Source: Rhodococcus sp. IEGM 1409 (GTDB lineage Bacteria > Actinomycetota > Actinomycetes > Mycobacteriales > Mycobacteriaceae). Taken from it: 64,000 nt of DNA. Where the stretch lies: the NCBI RefSeq assembly GCF_030056735.1, contig NZ_JASHKN010000007.1, forward strand, positions 236,192-300,191, read 5' to 3'. Below the pieces are notes generated by a model, which saw only the letters and a program-made list of their open reading frames with translations, did not search any database and was not told the DNA's origin. A program made the position numbers and the translations under genes. Shown piece by piece: positions 7,812-17,001 of this stretch (position 1 is the first letter of the stretch; each line of letters starts with the position of its first letter).

Positions 7812-8783
7812 ATGACGAAGGTTCTTGTACTCGGTGGCTACGGCGCCGTCGGGATTTCCCTGATGAGACGACTCGCGGAGGTCCCCGAAATCTCCGCGTT
7901 CTCCGCCGGGCGCGATCCTGGCCGCGCTGACGTCGTCGTTGATCTTAAAGAACCAGGCGCGTATTCGGCTGTGGTTCGAGACTTCGATGTCGTGGTGAAT
8001 GCGTCGGGTTTCGAGGACGTGCGCCTGGCCGAAGAAGCGGTAGGTAGTGGGGCGGCATTTGTCGACATCACGGCGACCTCGAGCTACTGCGAAGAATTGG
8101 AAGGGGTCGACGGACCCGTTCTGATCGGCGTCGGCTTGGCACCGGGGTTGACCAGTGTCCTGGCAGCAGCGGCGCACCGACTCGGCGACGGACCCGTGGA
8201 CATCGTGATCGGCCTCGGCGGCGGAGAACTACACGGGCCGGCCGCGACAGCCTGGACCTACGGGATGTTGGGCACCAGGTTTCCAGACCCCGACGGTCGA
8301 TCGATCCGGAACTACACCGGGATGAAGACGTTTCGAATGCCGGCCGACGCGACCGGGTACCGCACCGGTCCTGCTGTGCGGGCGGATTTTTCGGACCAGC
8401 ATGCCTTGACGCGCGACCTCGGCGTGCCGGTCAGGACGTACCTGCGATTGGACACGTCCGCTGCGACGCTCGGGCTCACCGCAATGACGTGGGCACCCGC
8501 GCTCCAGAAGGTAGTACCGAAGAAGCTGTGGGGCTCGGATCGTTGGATCGCTATGGCCGGAACGGACACCGGTCCGGCGCTCTGGGTTTCGGGACGGAGC
8601 CAGTCGGCCGCGACGGCAACCATCGCCGCACGAGCCGTGCAGGTGCTTCGCGAGGCGTCGATCTCGAAGCCGACGTGGTTCCACTCGGTGGAGACCGCCG
8701 AGTCGTTGCAAGCGGCGGTTCCCGAACTGTCAGTGCGGCAATGGGATGGTGCGAGCCGGACGTCCGGCAAGACTGTCTACTAG
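7812..8783 (+). CDS. Saccharopine dehydrogenase-like NAD(P)-binding protein
   Basis: 323 residues. The N-terminus VLVLGGYGAVGISLMRRL is a Rossmann nucleotide-binding motif, followed by the family's typical DVVVNASGFED and a 'GLAPGLTS' segment. It belongs to the saccharopine dehydrogenase/homospermidine synthase-like reductases, most of which have unknown substrates; a lysine-pathway role should not be assumed. The ribosome-binding site is GGGAGG. It is controlled in all likelihood by the divergent TetR gene through the double palindrome. Its last 54 bp overlap the 3' end of the YcaO pseudogene on the other strand. Confidence 0.82.
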   Translation: MTKVLVLGGYGAVGISLMRRLAEVPEISAFSAGRDPGRADVVVDLKEPGAYSAVVRDFDVVVNASGFEDVRLAEEAVGSGAAFVDITATSSYCEELEGVDGPVLIGVGLAPGLTSVLAAAAHRLGDGPVDIVIGLGGGELHGPAATAWTYGMLGTRFPDPDGRSIRNYTGMKTFRMPADATGYRTGPAVRADFSDQHALTRDLGVPVRTYLRLDTSAATLGLTAMTWAPALQKVVPKKLWGSDRWIAMAGTDTGPALWVSGRSQSAATATIAARAVQVLREASISKPTWFHSVETAESLQAAVPELSVRQWDGASRTSGKTVY

Positions 8784-9911
8784 TCGGGACGAGCCGGGAA
8801 ACGGCAATCCGGCGGCCGCATTGGTGAGACAACCGGGAATGACGACGCGGACGACATGCAGGCCGGCGCGGAGAACATCAGGTGTGGTGAGATCGACGCA
8901 TGCCGGCCTGAAACCGGCTGCAGTCAGCGCGCTTTCGGTGTCCGTGTGTGAAGTCAGAAAGTCGAGTTCCACCTCGCCGAGGACGGCATCTGCCAGCTCA
9001 CTCTCGAATCGTGTTTGGATCTCCGGGTCAAGGTGGAGCTGCAAGTGACACCCGTAATCCATGACGTCGGCAAAGTCCGATCGGTAGGCCTCCGCATAGC
9101 TCCGTCTGCGCGTCTTCGTGGCAAGCGGTACCCATGGTCGAGTATCCGGTCAGTCGGTCGCAAGCCAGGGCGCCCAGGACGGGGATCCCGAAATCACTCT
9201 CGAATGAAAGCCACCTGGTCGAGAGGGCGTCGTGATTGCCCAGTCGAAGAAGCGCCTCGGGCATGCCCGTGACGATCCGAACGCCGCGTCTTCCAGTCCA
9301 GGAGAGCGTCATCGCGTCGCGCTCGACTATCTCGCGCAATGCATTCCGTATCGCGAATTCCGTCGTGGGCCCGGCGGCGAGACCCGCCTGAGCCACTGGC
9401 GAGATCACGGGCCCGGTCCGGGCGACATAGTGAGGATACGAACACCAGACGAGTTCGGCCGGTACCCAGATATCGGAACCCCCGATCAGGTCGACTCCGC
9501 GAGTCCAGTCGATCTCGAGATTCTCAGTTGGTTCGACAAACGGGAACGCTGGCCGCGCGCCTATCGCAGCTGCAGTGGGCCGAGCACGGTTGCCGAGGTC
9601 GAAACAGTATCCGGCGCTGGCCGAGTCACTGGACCGGGGTGAAAAGCGTGCCGAGTCGCAGACATACGAGTAAAAAGCTTGAACTCGGGCGGAAAGTGCT
9701 GGGGAACAACGGCGTCGACCAGCTCTCGAACGATCCCGGTCCGGCGGTCCACGAGCGAAGACGTCATGCGAGGGGGACCGGCAGGTGCAGACAGGTGCCC
9801 GTGTACGCGATGCGGCACTATCGCACGATGCACGTGGATGCCGGTGTGCTGGTTCAGAATCTCTACCGCGTGACCGAGGCGATGGGTCTTGTGGGCTGGG
9901 CCTCCCGTCAT
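8730..9911 (-). pseudogene. YcaO-type cyclodehydratase remnant (frameshifted, internally deleted)
   Basis: YcaO enzymes use ATP to activate backbone amides, forming azolines or thioamides in peptides. Recognisable pieces lie in order on the minus strand but in two frames: SSLVDRRTGIVRELVD and PPEFKLF (about 9911-9677), then YVCDSARFSP, GYCFDLG, PAFPFVEPT and ALREIVERDAMTLSWTG (about 9676-9110), then YAEAYRSDFADVMDYGCH and LTTPDVLRAGLHVVRVVIPG (about 9108-8730). The first shift falls in a T5 run (about 9673-9677), the second near 9105-9115. Between AAAIG and PAFPFV the usual GEAxER ATP/Mg segment of some 40 codons is missing. No peptide precursor, dehydrogenase or leader-binding partner is nearby. 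The gene is therefore dead in this genome, barring assembly error. Confidence 0.8.
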
Positions 9912-9950
9912 GGCTTTTGCACTCGGGCGGCGCAGCCAGGAGTCGGCAGT

Positions 9951-10235
9951 TCAGGCGAGGATGCGCGCCTTCTGCGTCTCGAACTCGGCCTCCGTCAACA
10001 CGCCGGCGTTCTTGAGTTCGCCGAGCTTGGTGAGCTGTTCGAGCTTTGCGTCCATCGACGCTGTCGGAGCTGCCTGCGGCGGCAGGGGTGGTAGATCGGG
10101 AATCGGTGGCACCGGCTGGGCCTGTGCTGCGCGGGCCTGGTCTTCGGCGGCCCAACGCGTCCGCTGACGGCGCTGAACATTGCCGTGAATGGAGCTTGCG
10201 ACGGCTACCCGGCCGGCTCGCCTCAAGAAACTCAT
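9951..10235 (-). CDS. SHOCT-domain small protein
   Basis: 94 residues. A basic N-terminus and a Pro-rich middle (PPIPDLPPLPPQ) lead to a C-terminal SHOCT motif, LEQLTKLGELKNAGVLTEAE, a short helical module thought to mediate oligomerisation. The start codon overlaps the DUF6325 stop by 4 bp. The order MFS transporter, DUF6325, SHOCT on one strand implies one transcript. Function is unknown; it may regulate or scaffold the transporter. Confidence 0.82.
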   Translation of the reverse strand: MSFLRRAGRVAVASSIHGNVQRRQRTRWAAEDQARAAQAQPVPPIPDLPPLPPQAAPTASMDAKLEQLTKLGELKNAGVLTEAEFETQKARILA

Positions 10236-10684
10236 GCGTCCTTCTCCGTAGTGTCCGGTGCGGTGTTGTCCAGAGCAGCAGCCAGTTCGTCCAAGGTCAG
10301 ATGACCATCAGTGACAACCTTTGCGCCGCTGCGGGTCCAAGCGTCGATGACCGGCAGTATGGCCAGTTCCTCGTAGACGAGCACGGCGGCAACACTTCCG
10401 GCGGCCAACTCGTCACCAACGGCGGTGATGTCTGCGGCGTCGAGCAGTCCGGAGGCAGCGCCGTCGAACTGCGCCAAGTCGAAATCTGCAAGCTCGAAGG
10501 TCGACGCTGGTACTACGGCCACCGATCCGTCGGCGGCTTTGGTGACGAACTCGAGGTCGAGGATGCGGATCACGCCGGTGTCGACGAGAGTGAGCAGCTG
10601 TTCGAATCCTGCCGAAGTCGGTGCACCGCCCGGAAACTCGACGGCTACGTATTCGATCGGGCCGAATTGGTCTTGGTTGGACAT
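10232..10684 (-). CDS. DUF6325-family protein
   Basis: 150 residues, acidic, no membrane segment or signal peptide. The opening FGPIEYVAVEFPG and the later SAVAAVLVYE-type strand (GSVAAVLVYEELAILPVIDA) match the DUF6325 pattern of actinobacterial proteins found next to SHOCT proteins and MFS transporters. It lies 3 bp after the MFS stop and overlaps the SHOCT start. No catalytic motif is apparent and the role is unknown. Confidence 0.72.
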   Translation of the reverse strand: MSNQDQFGPIEYVAVEFPGGAPTSAGFEQLLTLVDTGVIRILDLEFVTKAADGSVAVVPASTFELADFDLAQFDGAASGLLDAADITAVGDELAAGSVAAVLVYEELAILPVIDAWTRSGAKVVTDGHLTLDELAAALDNTAPDTTEKDA

Positions 10685-10687
10685 CGG

Positions 10688-12334
10688 TTACTTCTTGCCC
10701 TTCGTGGGTTTCGGTTCTTCCAGAGCAGGTACTTCGTTGGGCATGCGGCCGGCGGGAATGATGGCGAGCAGGGAGAGTCCGGCGAGAACGAGTAGCGATG
10801 TCCGCAGCGCACGCAGGCGGGCTTCGGTGTTGATCCGGATGGCTTCGTCGATCTGTGCCTGAGTTGCCGACGTGTTTTCGAGCGTCACGACGAGTTGATC
10901 GTTGGGGACGAAGTTGACCTGGTCGAGGTTGATCCCGGACTCGACCTTGAGTGACGCCGGGATGGTGGGGTTGTCGATCAGCTGCGAGCTGACCAGGGAA
11001 CCGAGGATTCCGACGGCGAACACGCTGGCCACCGCGATGCCGACACTGCCGGACATGTTGTGTACCAGTCCTCGCCAGGCGCCGACGTCACCGGCGAGTT
11101 CCTTGGGGGCTGCGGTGAGAAGGGTGTTGAACACCAATGCGACGATGGCACCCTGTCCGAGTCCGAGAGTGATCAGGCCGATGACAACAAAGATCTGATG
11201 CCAATCGCCGCGAATGGTGAAGGCCAACAGGATGAGTCCAGCGGCCACGACGACAAACCCGGCTCGTGCGATCAGACGCGGGGAGTACGTCTTGTACAGG
11301 CGCGCGACGACGGTGCTCGCGATGAAGATCGAGAGTGTGTACGGGATGATCGAGAACGACGTCTGCAAGCTGCTGCGGCCCTGGATGATCTGCATGTACA
11401 GCGGGATGAGGAAGTTGGCCGCAGTTCCCACGAACATCATCGTGGCCATGCAGATCGTGGTGGCGCGCTCGGCGCCGGTCTTGAGAACGTCGAGGTTGAA
11501 GAGCTGAGGCTTGTTTTGCGCCTTACGGTTTCGCGTCCACTGGAAGAAGCCCTGCGCGCAGATGGCGCCGAGGACGATCAGGATGGCCGCGGGTGAAACA
11601 CCGATGACCGAGAACGGCGCAGCGTCGGTGGCGAGGATGACGCCCCACGAGTTCAGGCCGCTGAAACCGAAGCTGAGCAGGATGACGGCAACGGCAGCAA
11701 TGGCGGCGCCGGCCCAGTCGATGGTGATGTCCTTCTGCGGGGGAACAGGTTTGACCCGAAAGCTCAGGATCAGGTTGACCACCGCGAGAGCCACGACAAG
11801 GGCGAAGGAGTAACGCCACCCGATCGTCGTCGCAAAGGAACCGGCGATCAGGAGTGCCAGCACTCCGGCCGCGGGGATTGCTGCTGCCAGGTAACCGATG
11901 GCCTTTGCCTGCTGATCGCCGCTGAAGTTGGTTGCGATGAAAACGGTCAGCGCAGGAGCGATGAGAGCGATCACAGCGCCGGATGCAGCTTGCGCGACGA
12001 ACAGCATGGCCGGACTCTGGCTCAGAGCGACCGCGGCCATCGCGAGGCCGTGAATCGCGACGGCAATCTGGAAGACCAAACGCGTTCCGTAGCGGGCGCC
12101 GATCTTGGCTCCCAGCAGAATGAAGGCCGCCATGGCGAAGGTGCCTGCGGTGATCGCGGTGCCGACACTTGTTGCGGGCGTGTCGAGATCGGTGGTGATG
12201 CCGGCCATCGAGACGGTCAGAGCATTGACGGCGAACGACGCCTGAATCTGGGTGAGGACTACCACGACGAGTGGTAGCCAGGAGGCGGTGCTCACGGCGG
12301 CCGATGTGGCGGCCGCGCCAGGCTTTACGGACAT
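10688..12334 (-). CDS. MFS transporter, 14-helix DHA2-like
   Basis: 548 residues with about 14 hydrophobic segments, matching drug:H+ antiporter-2 exporters. Family features include GAKIGARYGTRLVFQ in the loop between helices 2 and 3 and a final soluble-looking insert (about 430-500) before the last helix, followed by a basic tail (EEPKPTKGKK). It heads an apparent operon with the DUF6325 and SHOCT genes. The substrate is unknown. No dedicated regulator adjoins it, unlike many drug exporters. Confidence 0.87.
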   Translation of the reverse strand: MSVKPGAAATSAAVSTASWLPLVVVVLTQIQASFAVNALTVSMAGITTDLDTPATSVGTAITAGTFAMAAFILLGAKIGARYGTRLVFQIAVAIHGLAMAAVALSQSPAMLFVAQAASGAVIALIAPALTVFIATNFSGDQQAKAIGYLAAAIPAAGVLALLIAGSFATTIGWRYSFALVVALAVVNLILSFRVKPVPPQKDITIDWAGAAIAAVAVILLSFGFSGLNSWGVILATDAAPFSVIGVSPAAILIVLGAICAQGFFQWTRNRKAQNKPQLFNLDVLKTGAERATTICMATMMFVGTAANFLIPLYMQIIQGRSSLQTSFSIIPYTLSIFIASTVVARLYKTYSPRLIARAGFVVVAAGLILLAFTIRGDWHQIFVVIGLITLGLGQGAIVALVFNTLLTAAPKELAGDVGAWRGLVHNMSGSVGIAVASVFAVGILGSLVSSQLIDNPTIPASLKVESGINLDQVNFVPNDQLVVTLENTSATQAQIDEAIRINTEARLRALRTSLLVLAGLSLLAIIPAGRMPNEVPALEEPKPTKGKK

Positions 12335-12402
12335 GATGGGTCACGCCTTCCTCGACACTGCGTGTACTCGCGACGTGCCCGGATCAGCCACGCACGGTTA
12401 CA

Positions 12403-13329
12403 TTAGCCGGAATTGTGCTGAATGGTCGCCTGCGGGCGGTTGGTTTCTTCGCGGTAGACCACCATCTCCCGTTGCAGGGCGCGTCGGAAGCGTGGTTGGT
12501 CGGCCAGGAGTACCGCCAGGACGGTCAGCAACAGCCAGGTCGCCGCCGCGCTCGCGAGGAGCAAGAGGACCGGAATCCACGGCCCGCCCATCTGCTCGAG
12601 CAGCGTCGTCTTGGCCCAGACTCGCCAGTAGAGCATCAGATTGACGATCAGTCCGACACCGTACGAGATGACAAAAGACAGCAAGAACTGCTTCCACGTG
12701 CCGTCGTGGCGCCGCGCTGTCATCGGTTCGGCCCGCAGCGGCAGGCTCACCGACATCACGTTGGCGACCCCCAACCAGAGCAGGATCATGGTCAGCACCT
12801 GGCCGCAGGCTTTGACCAGATCGGTACTGCTTCCGGAGCGCCACGCGAGGATAACGCTGAGCAGGAACCCGGCGCTGCCGACGAGGAGCACCATCACCGC
12901 GTTCTTCGCGACGAGCACGTGCCAGAGCCTCGTTCCAGCGGACAGCGCGGCACGGACCCGACCGGCGTCGAAGCTGAGCGCGTTGGTGCACACGACACTT
13001 CCGACGACTCCCGAGAGTGCGTACAGCGCCAGGTAGGGCAGTCGATCTTCCTTTTCATCCCACTGGAAGAGGCGGATGAATGCCAGGTACGCCAAGCCCA
13101 TTCCGAGGCTCAGGCCCAGGCGAAAGGCGATCGACCGGGGCTTCCCGCCAACGACGTGCTTTGCTTCCTCGCGGATGCGCGAGGAGAGATCCTGCAGATG
13201 CCGGACGAATCGGTTGCCGGAGTTCAACGAGACGTAGCCGTGAATCGCAGCGGCGACGGCCGGGAGGCAACCTCGGTCAGATCCTCCACCGCTGTCACTC
13301 TTTACTCCACTCGGTTTAGGTTGGTTCAT
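12403..13329 (-). CDS. Multi-pass membrane protein of unknown function
   Basis: 308 residues from the ATG used here. About 75 soluble residues are followed by six or so membrane segments (for example LGLSLGMGLAYLAFIRLF and WIPVLLLLASAAATWLLLTVLAVLL). The topology resembles an ABC-2-like or integral membrane subunit but no defining motif is visible. The start codon is uncertain: the only ATG shares the CATG at 13327-13330 with the start of the divergent DinB-like gene, so neither would have an untranslated leader. A TTG about 35 codons downstream (in VSLNSGN) is an alternative. Confidence 0.65.
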   Translation of the reverse strand: MNQPKPSGVKSDSGGGSDRGCLPAVAAAIHGYVSLNSGNRFVRHLQDLSSRIREEAKHVVGGKPRSIAFRLGLSLGMGLAYLAFIRLFQWDEKEDRLPYLALYALSGVVGSVVCTNALSFDAGRVRAALSAGTRLWHVLVAKNAVMVLLVGSAGFLLSVILAWRSGSSTDLVKACGQVLTMILLWLGVANVMSVSLPLRAEPMTARRHDGTWKQFLLSFVISYGVGLIVNLMLYWRVWAKTTLLEQMGGPWIPVLLLLASAAATWLLLTVLAVLLADQPRFRRALQREMVVYREETNRPQATIQHNSG

Positions 13330-13915
13330 GACCACCAACTCGGAAAAGGCATATCTCCAGCGGTACCTGCAGGCAGCGCGCGACGCGCTCGTCTGGAAGC
13401 TCGACGGGCTGTCGGAGTATGACATTCGGCGTCCGATGACCCGGACGGGGACAAACCTGCTGGGTCTGGTCAAACACATGATCGGCGTCGAGCTCGGGTA
13501 TTTCGGTCCGACGTTCGGCCGCCCGGTTCCCGATCTACCTGCGTGGTTGCGTTCGGAGGAACTCAACGTCGACATGTGGGCCCGCGCCGACGAGTCCAGC
13601 GCCGACATCGTCGAAACCTATCGCCGCACCTGGGCTTTCGCCGACGCCACGATCGAAGAGCACGATCTGGATTCGCCTGGCTTCGTGAAGCCGTGGCCGG
13701 AGGATCGGCGCGACGTCACGCTGCATCAGATACTCGTTCACGTCGTCGCCGAGATCCATCGGCACGCCGGTCACGCGGACATCGTGCGGGAATTGATCGA
13801 CGGCGCCGCGGGGATGAAAGCGGGCGACAACAATCTGGCTCCCGGTGATCAGGCGTGGTGGGCCGAGTACACCGACCGTCTCGAGACGGCGGCACGCGAG
13901 GCCCACGACGCCTGA
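13328..13915 (+). CDS. DinB-like / DUF664 family protein
   Basis: 195 residues, a four-helix-bundle DinB-superfamily protein. Candidate metal-ligand histidines are in GLVKHMIGVELGYFG and in LVHVVAEIHRHAGHADIVRE, the usual three-His arrangement. Members include thiol-S-transferases and many uncharacterised proteins; the C-terminal PGDQAWWAEYT is typical of the actinobacterial DUF664 group. It is flanked by a divergent membrane protein (shared CATG start) and by the convergent YfcC transporter, whose stop is 1 bp away. Confidence 0.83.
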   Translation: MTTNSEKAYLQRYLQAARDALVWKLDGLSEYDIRRPMTRTGTNLLGLVKHMIGVELGYFGPTFGRPVPDLPAWLRSEELNVDMWARADESSADIVETYRRTWAFADATIEEHDLDSPGFVKPWPEDRRDVTLHQILVHVVAEIHRHAGHADIVRELIDGAAGMKAGDNNLAPGDQAWWAEYTDRLETAAREAHDA

Positions 13916-13916
13916 A

Positions 13917-15479
13917 CTATTCGAATACTGCTGCCGCGCCGATCACCACGACAACGATCACGAAGTTGATCAGCAGCAGTGGCCAGACGAAGCGCAGGAA
14001 CTTGTCGTAGCCCACCTTCGCCATGGCCAGCCCGCCGACAACGACGACGTTGGTCGGGGCGACCATCAGCATGAGGCCGTGGCCCATCTGGAAGGCGGTG
14101 ATGACCAGTGCTCGACTGACTCCGGCGAAGTCGCCCAGCGGTGCGAGCAGCGGCATCGCCAGGGTGGCGTGACCGGAGCTGGACGGGATCAGGAACGCCA
14201 ACGGGATGTTGACGAGCATCACGAGAATCGCGAAGGCTCCGGCCGAAGCACCGCTGACCAACTGCTCCATCGCATTGAGGATGGTGTCGAGGGTTTCGGT
14301 GTTCGTCATGATTACGGAGACGCCGCGGGCGAGCAGAATGACGATCGCCGGGCCGACCATGTCGCCGGCTCCACGCGTGATCAGGGAGACGATTTTCTTC
14401 TCGCCCATCTTCGCGACCACGCCGACGAGAACGGCGGCGAGGATGAACAGCATCGCCAATTGCGGGAACCACCAATTCAACTCGAACCAGTAGGGCTCGG
14501 TGGTGGTGACGTGGTACGCGTCGTACTCGGCCGGTCCGGTGGTGGCGCCGAAGATGCTCGACCACGGGATGACGGAGAAGATCATCAGTCCGAAGGTGAG
14601 TCCGGTGATGAGCAGTACCAGCTTCTGAGTTCCGGTGAGCTTGCCGTCTATGTCCACCGGCGCGGCCGGTTCTTCGTCTTCGTCGTCCCCGATGTCGAAA
14701 CCGACAAGCGACTTGGCCGGATCCTTCTTCACCTTCGCGGCGTAGCGGAGAACGAACACCACTGCCACCGCGGTCAATACGATCCACAAGATCACGCGCA
14801 GCACGATGCCGTCACCGATGGAGACGCCTGCTTCACCGGAGGCGACGCCGATCGAGAACGGGTTGACCGTCGACGCCATGTTTCCGACCAGAGCGCCGAG
14901 GATGATCATGGTGGCCGCGACCATGCGGTCATAACCCAGTGCCGTCATCAGCGGTATGAGCAGGGCGTAGAAGCCGAACGTCTCGACCGAGAAGCCCATC
15001 GTCGAACCGAGCAGCGAGAACAGCACCATGATGACGGTGATGAGCAGCCAGCCCTTGTTGCTGAGCTTGGTAGCAAGTTGGGAGACAGCGGTTTCCAGGC
15101 TGCGGGTGGCGAAGCTGACCGAGATGAACGCACCGAGCGCCATGATGAAGAGGACAACGCCGACCGAACCGAAGAGTCGTCCGATGTTGTCGGTGTCGAC
15201 AAACCCGGTGATCGAATCCTGCACGCCGTACAGGCCGTTCACGGGGGAGAGGATCAGTTGCTGGATTCGTTCCCAGAACGAGAGCGGAGACGTGACTGTT
15301 TCGAAGCTGCCGGGAACGGGTGAGCCGTCCACGTCGACGCCGAAGCGTCCGGCCGGAATGAACAGTGCCGCAATCCAGACCAGAATGGTGACGATCGCGA
15401 GCATCGTGACCGCACCGGGGAACTCGAACTTCTTCTTGGCCGGCGTTTGCGCGGATCCCGTGTCGGTCTCGGTGCTCAT
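13917..15479 (-). CDS. YfcC-family membrane transporter
   Basis: 520 residues with about 12 hydrophobic segments. The protein matches the YfcC/DcuC-type anaerobic carrier superfamily, whose members move amino acids, peptides or dicarboxylates; conserved stretches include FAILVMLVNIPLAFLIPSSS with GHATLAMPLL and the membrane signature QMGHGLMLMVAPTN. A charged cytoplasmic loop (GDDEDEEPAAP) splits the two halves. It follows the M20 dipeptidase with a 4-bp overlap, so the two are co-translated. The pairing suggests uptake of a small peptide or N-substituted amino acid that the dipeptidase cleaves. Confidence 0.84.
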   Translation of the reverse strand: MSTETDTGSAQTPAKKKFEFPGAVTMLAIVTILVWIAALFIPAGRFGVDVDGSPVPGSFETVTSPLSFWERIQQLILSPVNGLYGVQDSITGFVDTDNIGRLFGSVGVVLFIMALGAFISVSFATRSLETAVSQLATKLSNKGWLLITVIMVLFSLLGSTMGFSVETFGFYALLIPLMTALGYDRMVAATMIILGALVGNMASTVNPFSIGVASGEAGVSIGDGIVLRVILWIVLTAVAVVFVLRYAAKVKKDPAKSLVGFDIGDDEDEEPAAPVDIDGKLTGTQKLVLLITGLTFGLMIFSVIPWSSIFGATTGPAEYDAYHVTTTEPYWFELNWWFPQLAMLFILAAVLVGVVAKMGEKKIVSLITRGAGDMVGPAIVILLARGVSVIMTNTETLDTILNAMEQLVSGASAGAFAILVMLVNIPLAFLIPSSSGHATLAMPLLAPLGDFAGVSRALVITAFQMGHGLMLMVAPTNVVVVGGLAMAKVGYDKFLRFVWPLLLINFVIVVVVIGAAAVFE

Positions 15480-16852
15480 TTCTTCCCCTCGAAGGTGTGT
15501 GCGTACTCCTGGAAGAACAGTGCTTTGGCGACGACGGCCTTCTCGAGCTCGTCGAGCAGGACACGTTCGTTGGGGCCGTGGATGTTCGCGTAACCGTCGG
15601 TGGCGCCGAACAACAGCTTCTCTGCGGTGGGCACGGCGGTATCCAGAGCCATCACGAGGGGGATCGAGCCGCCGCCTGCCATCAGTCCGGCCGGCTCACC
15701 CCACGACTGCGAGAGTGCCGACAGCGCTGCGTCGAAGGCCGGTCCACCTTCGGCTGCCGCGAATCCGTCGCCGGTTTCTCCTGCGGTGACGGTCAGTTGC
15801 AAACCGAAGGGGCGCAAGGCTTCCAGGTGCCGTACCAGGGCGGCTTGTGCCTCCGCTGCCGGCTGACGCGGATGCACGCGCAGATTGATCACGGCGCGGG
15901 CTGTGCTGGCGACGGCGTTGACTGCACCGTCCACCGGGGGAGCGTCGATGCCGGTCACGGTGATTGCCGGGCCCGACCAGATGCGTTCGCCGATGCCGCC
16001 GGTTCCGAGAAGGGGGAGCCCGTCGCGGATCTCGGCGAGGGTGCGGAACTCTTCCTCGGTGTACGAACTACCGGTCCACGGTTCGCGCAGGAGGCCGTCG
16101 ACTGCCACGTCCCCGTTGTCGTCGTGCAGCGACGCCAGTGCACGGATGAGCGCGAGGCGGGCGTCCGGTGCGGCGCCGCCGTAGAGGCCGTTGTGCTTGT
16201 CGGCGCCGAGGGTGGTGAGTTCGACGATCACCTGGGCGGATCCGCGTAGCGCGACGGTCAGGGTCGGTGATCCGGGGCGAACGCTGCCGACGTCGGCGAT
16301 GACCATTGCGTCGGCCGCAAACAATTCGGGGGCTTCCGGCGGATAGTTGTCGAAGGGGCTGCCGAATTCTTCCTGGCCCTCGATGACGAGCTTGACCGTC
16401 ACCGGCGGCTTTCCGTGGAAGACACGAAGTGCGCCGATCATGCCGATGACATTCGCCTTCGAATCTGCCGTACCGCGGCCGTAAATCGCGCCGTCACGCT
16501 TGGTCGGTTCGAAGGGCGGAGAATCCCAGAGTTCGACGTCGTCGGCGGGAACCACGTCGTAATGCGAATACATCAATACCGTCGGGGATCCGGCGGGACC
16601 GGGAACTGTTGCAATGATGACGGGCGCGGTTTTACCTGTTATTTCGAGTTTCTCTATCTTCGTGACTCCGGATTTTTCCAGTAGAGAAACGATCAGATCG
16701 TGAGCCTCGAAGAGGGGCTCGCTGGGGAAACCCTCGGTCGCTATCGACGGGATGCGAACAAGTTCGACTAGTTCCGACTCCAGAGTCGGCATCAAACCGG
16801 CAACTGTTTCCTTGATCGTGGAATAGGAGGGTGACGCGGATTCTTCCGGCAC
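15476..16852 (-). CDS. M20-family dipeptidase
   Basis: 458 residues, the usual length of carnosinase-like M20 dipeptidases that use two zinc ions. Metal-site motifs are intact: YSHYDVVPADD (His and nearby Asp), GRGTADSKAN (bridging Asp), EGQEEFGSP (general base and ligand Glu) and IADVGS. The lid/dimerisation domain occupies about residues 190-340. No signal peptide, so it is cytosolic. It heads the dipeptidase-YfcC operon and is divergent from the TetR/acyl-CoA ligase operon. Confidence 0.9.
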   Translation of the reverse strand: MPEESASPSYSTIKETVAGLMPTLESELVELVRIPSIATEGFPSEPLFEAHDLIVSLLEKSGVTKIEKLEITGKTAPVIIATVPGPAGSPTVLMYSHYDVVPADDVELWDSPPFEPTKRDGAIYGRGTADSKANVIGMIGALRVFHGKPPVTVKLVIEGQEEFGSPFDNYPPEAPELFAADAMVIADVGSVRPGSPTLTVALRGSAQVIVELTTLGADKHNGLYGGAAPDARLALIRALASLHDDNGDVAVDGLLREPWTGSSYTEEEFRTLAEIRDGLPLLGTGGIGERIWSGPAITVTGIDAPPVDGAVNAVASTARAVINLRVHPRQPAAEAQAALVRHLEALRPFGLQLTVTAGETGDGFAAAEGGPAFDAALSALSQSWGEPAGLMAGGGSIPLVMALDTAVPTAEKLLFGATDGYANIHGPNERVLLDELEKAVVAKALFFQEYAHTFEGKK

Positions 16853-16971
16853 GGAACTGGCTCCTTCTGGGAAAGGCGAAAAACATTAGAGGCAGAGTCT
16901 TGCACCCGATATACGGGCTGTGAAAGGGCGACCCGAAAAAAGGCCGAAGTCGGACGTCGGGTCCGCGATTC

Positions 16972-16993
16972 TTGACATTGACGTCAACGTCAA
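16972..16993. promoter_or_regulatory. 22-bp near-perfect palindrome upstream of TetR gene
   Basis: Nested dyad: TTGACGTCAA-like core (TGACGTCA at 16979-16986) inside outer TTGAC (16972-16976) and GTCAA (16989-16993). The full 22 bp equals its reverse complement except at one symmetric pair. It ends 8 bp before the TetR start and about 120 bp from the dipeptidase start, as expected for an autoregulatory TetR operator. Confidence 0.75.
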
Positions 16994-17001
16994 CCCACAC
17001 T

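Noticed and set aside
13845-15323. 492-codon plus-strand open frame rich in Asp, His, Gln and Arg
   Set aside because: It is antisense to the YfcC transporter, whose 12 hydrophobic segments and conserved motifs are unmistakable. The composition is the mirror of hydrophobic codons in GC-rich DNA.
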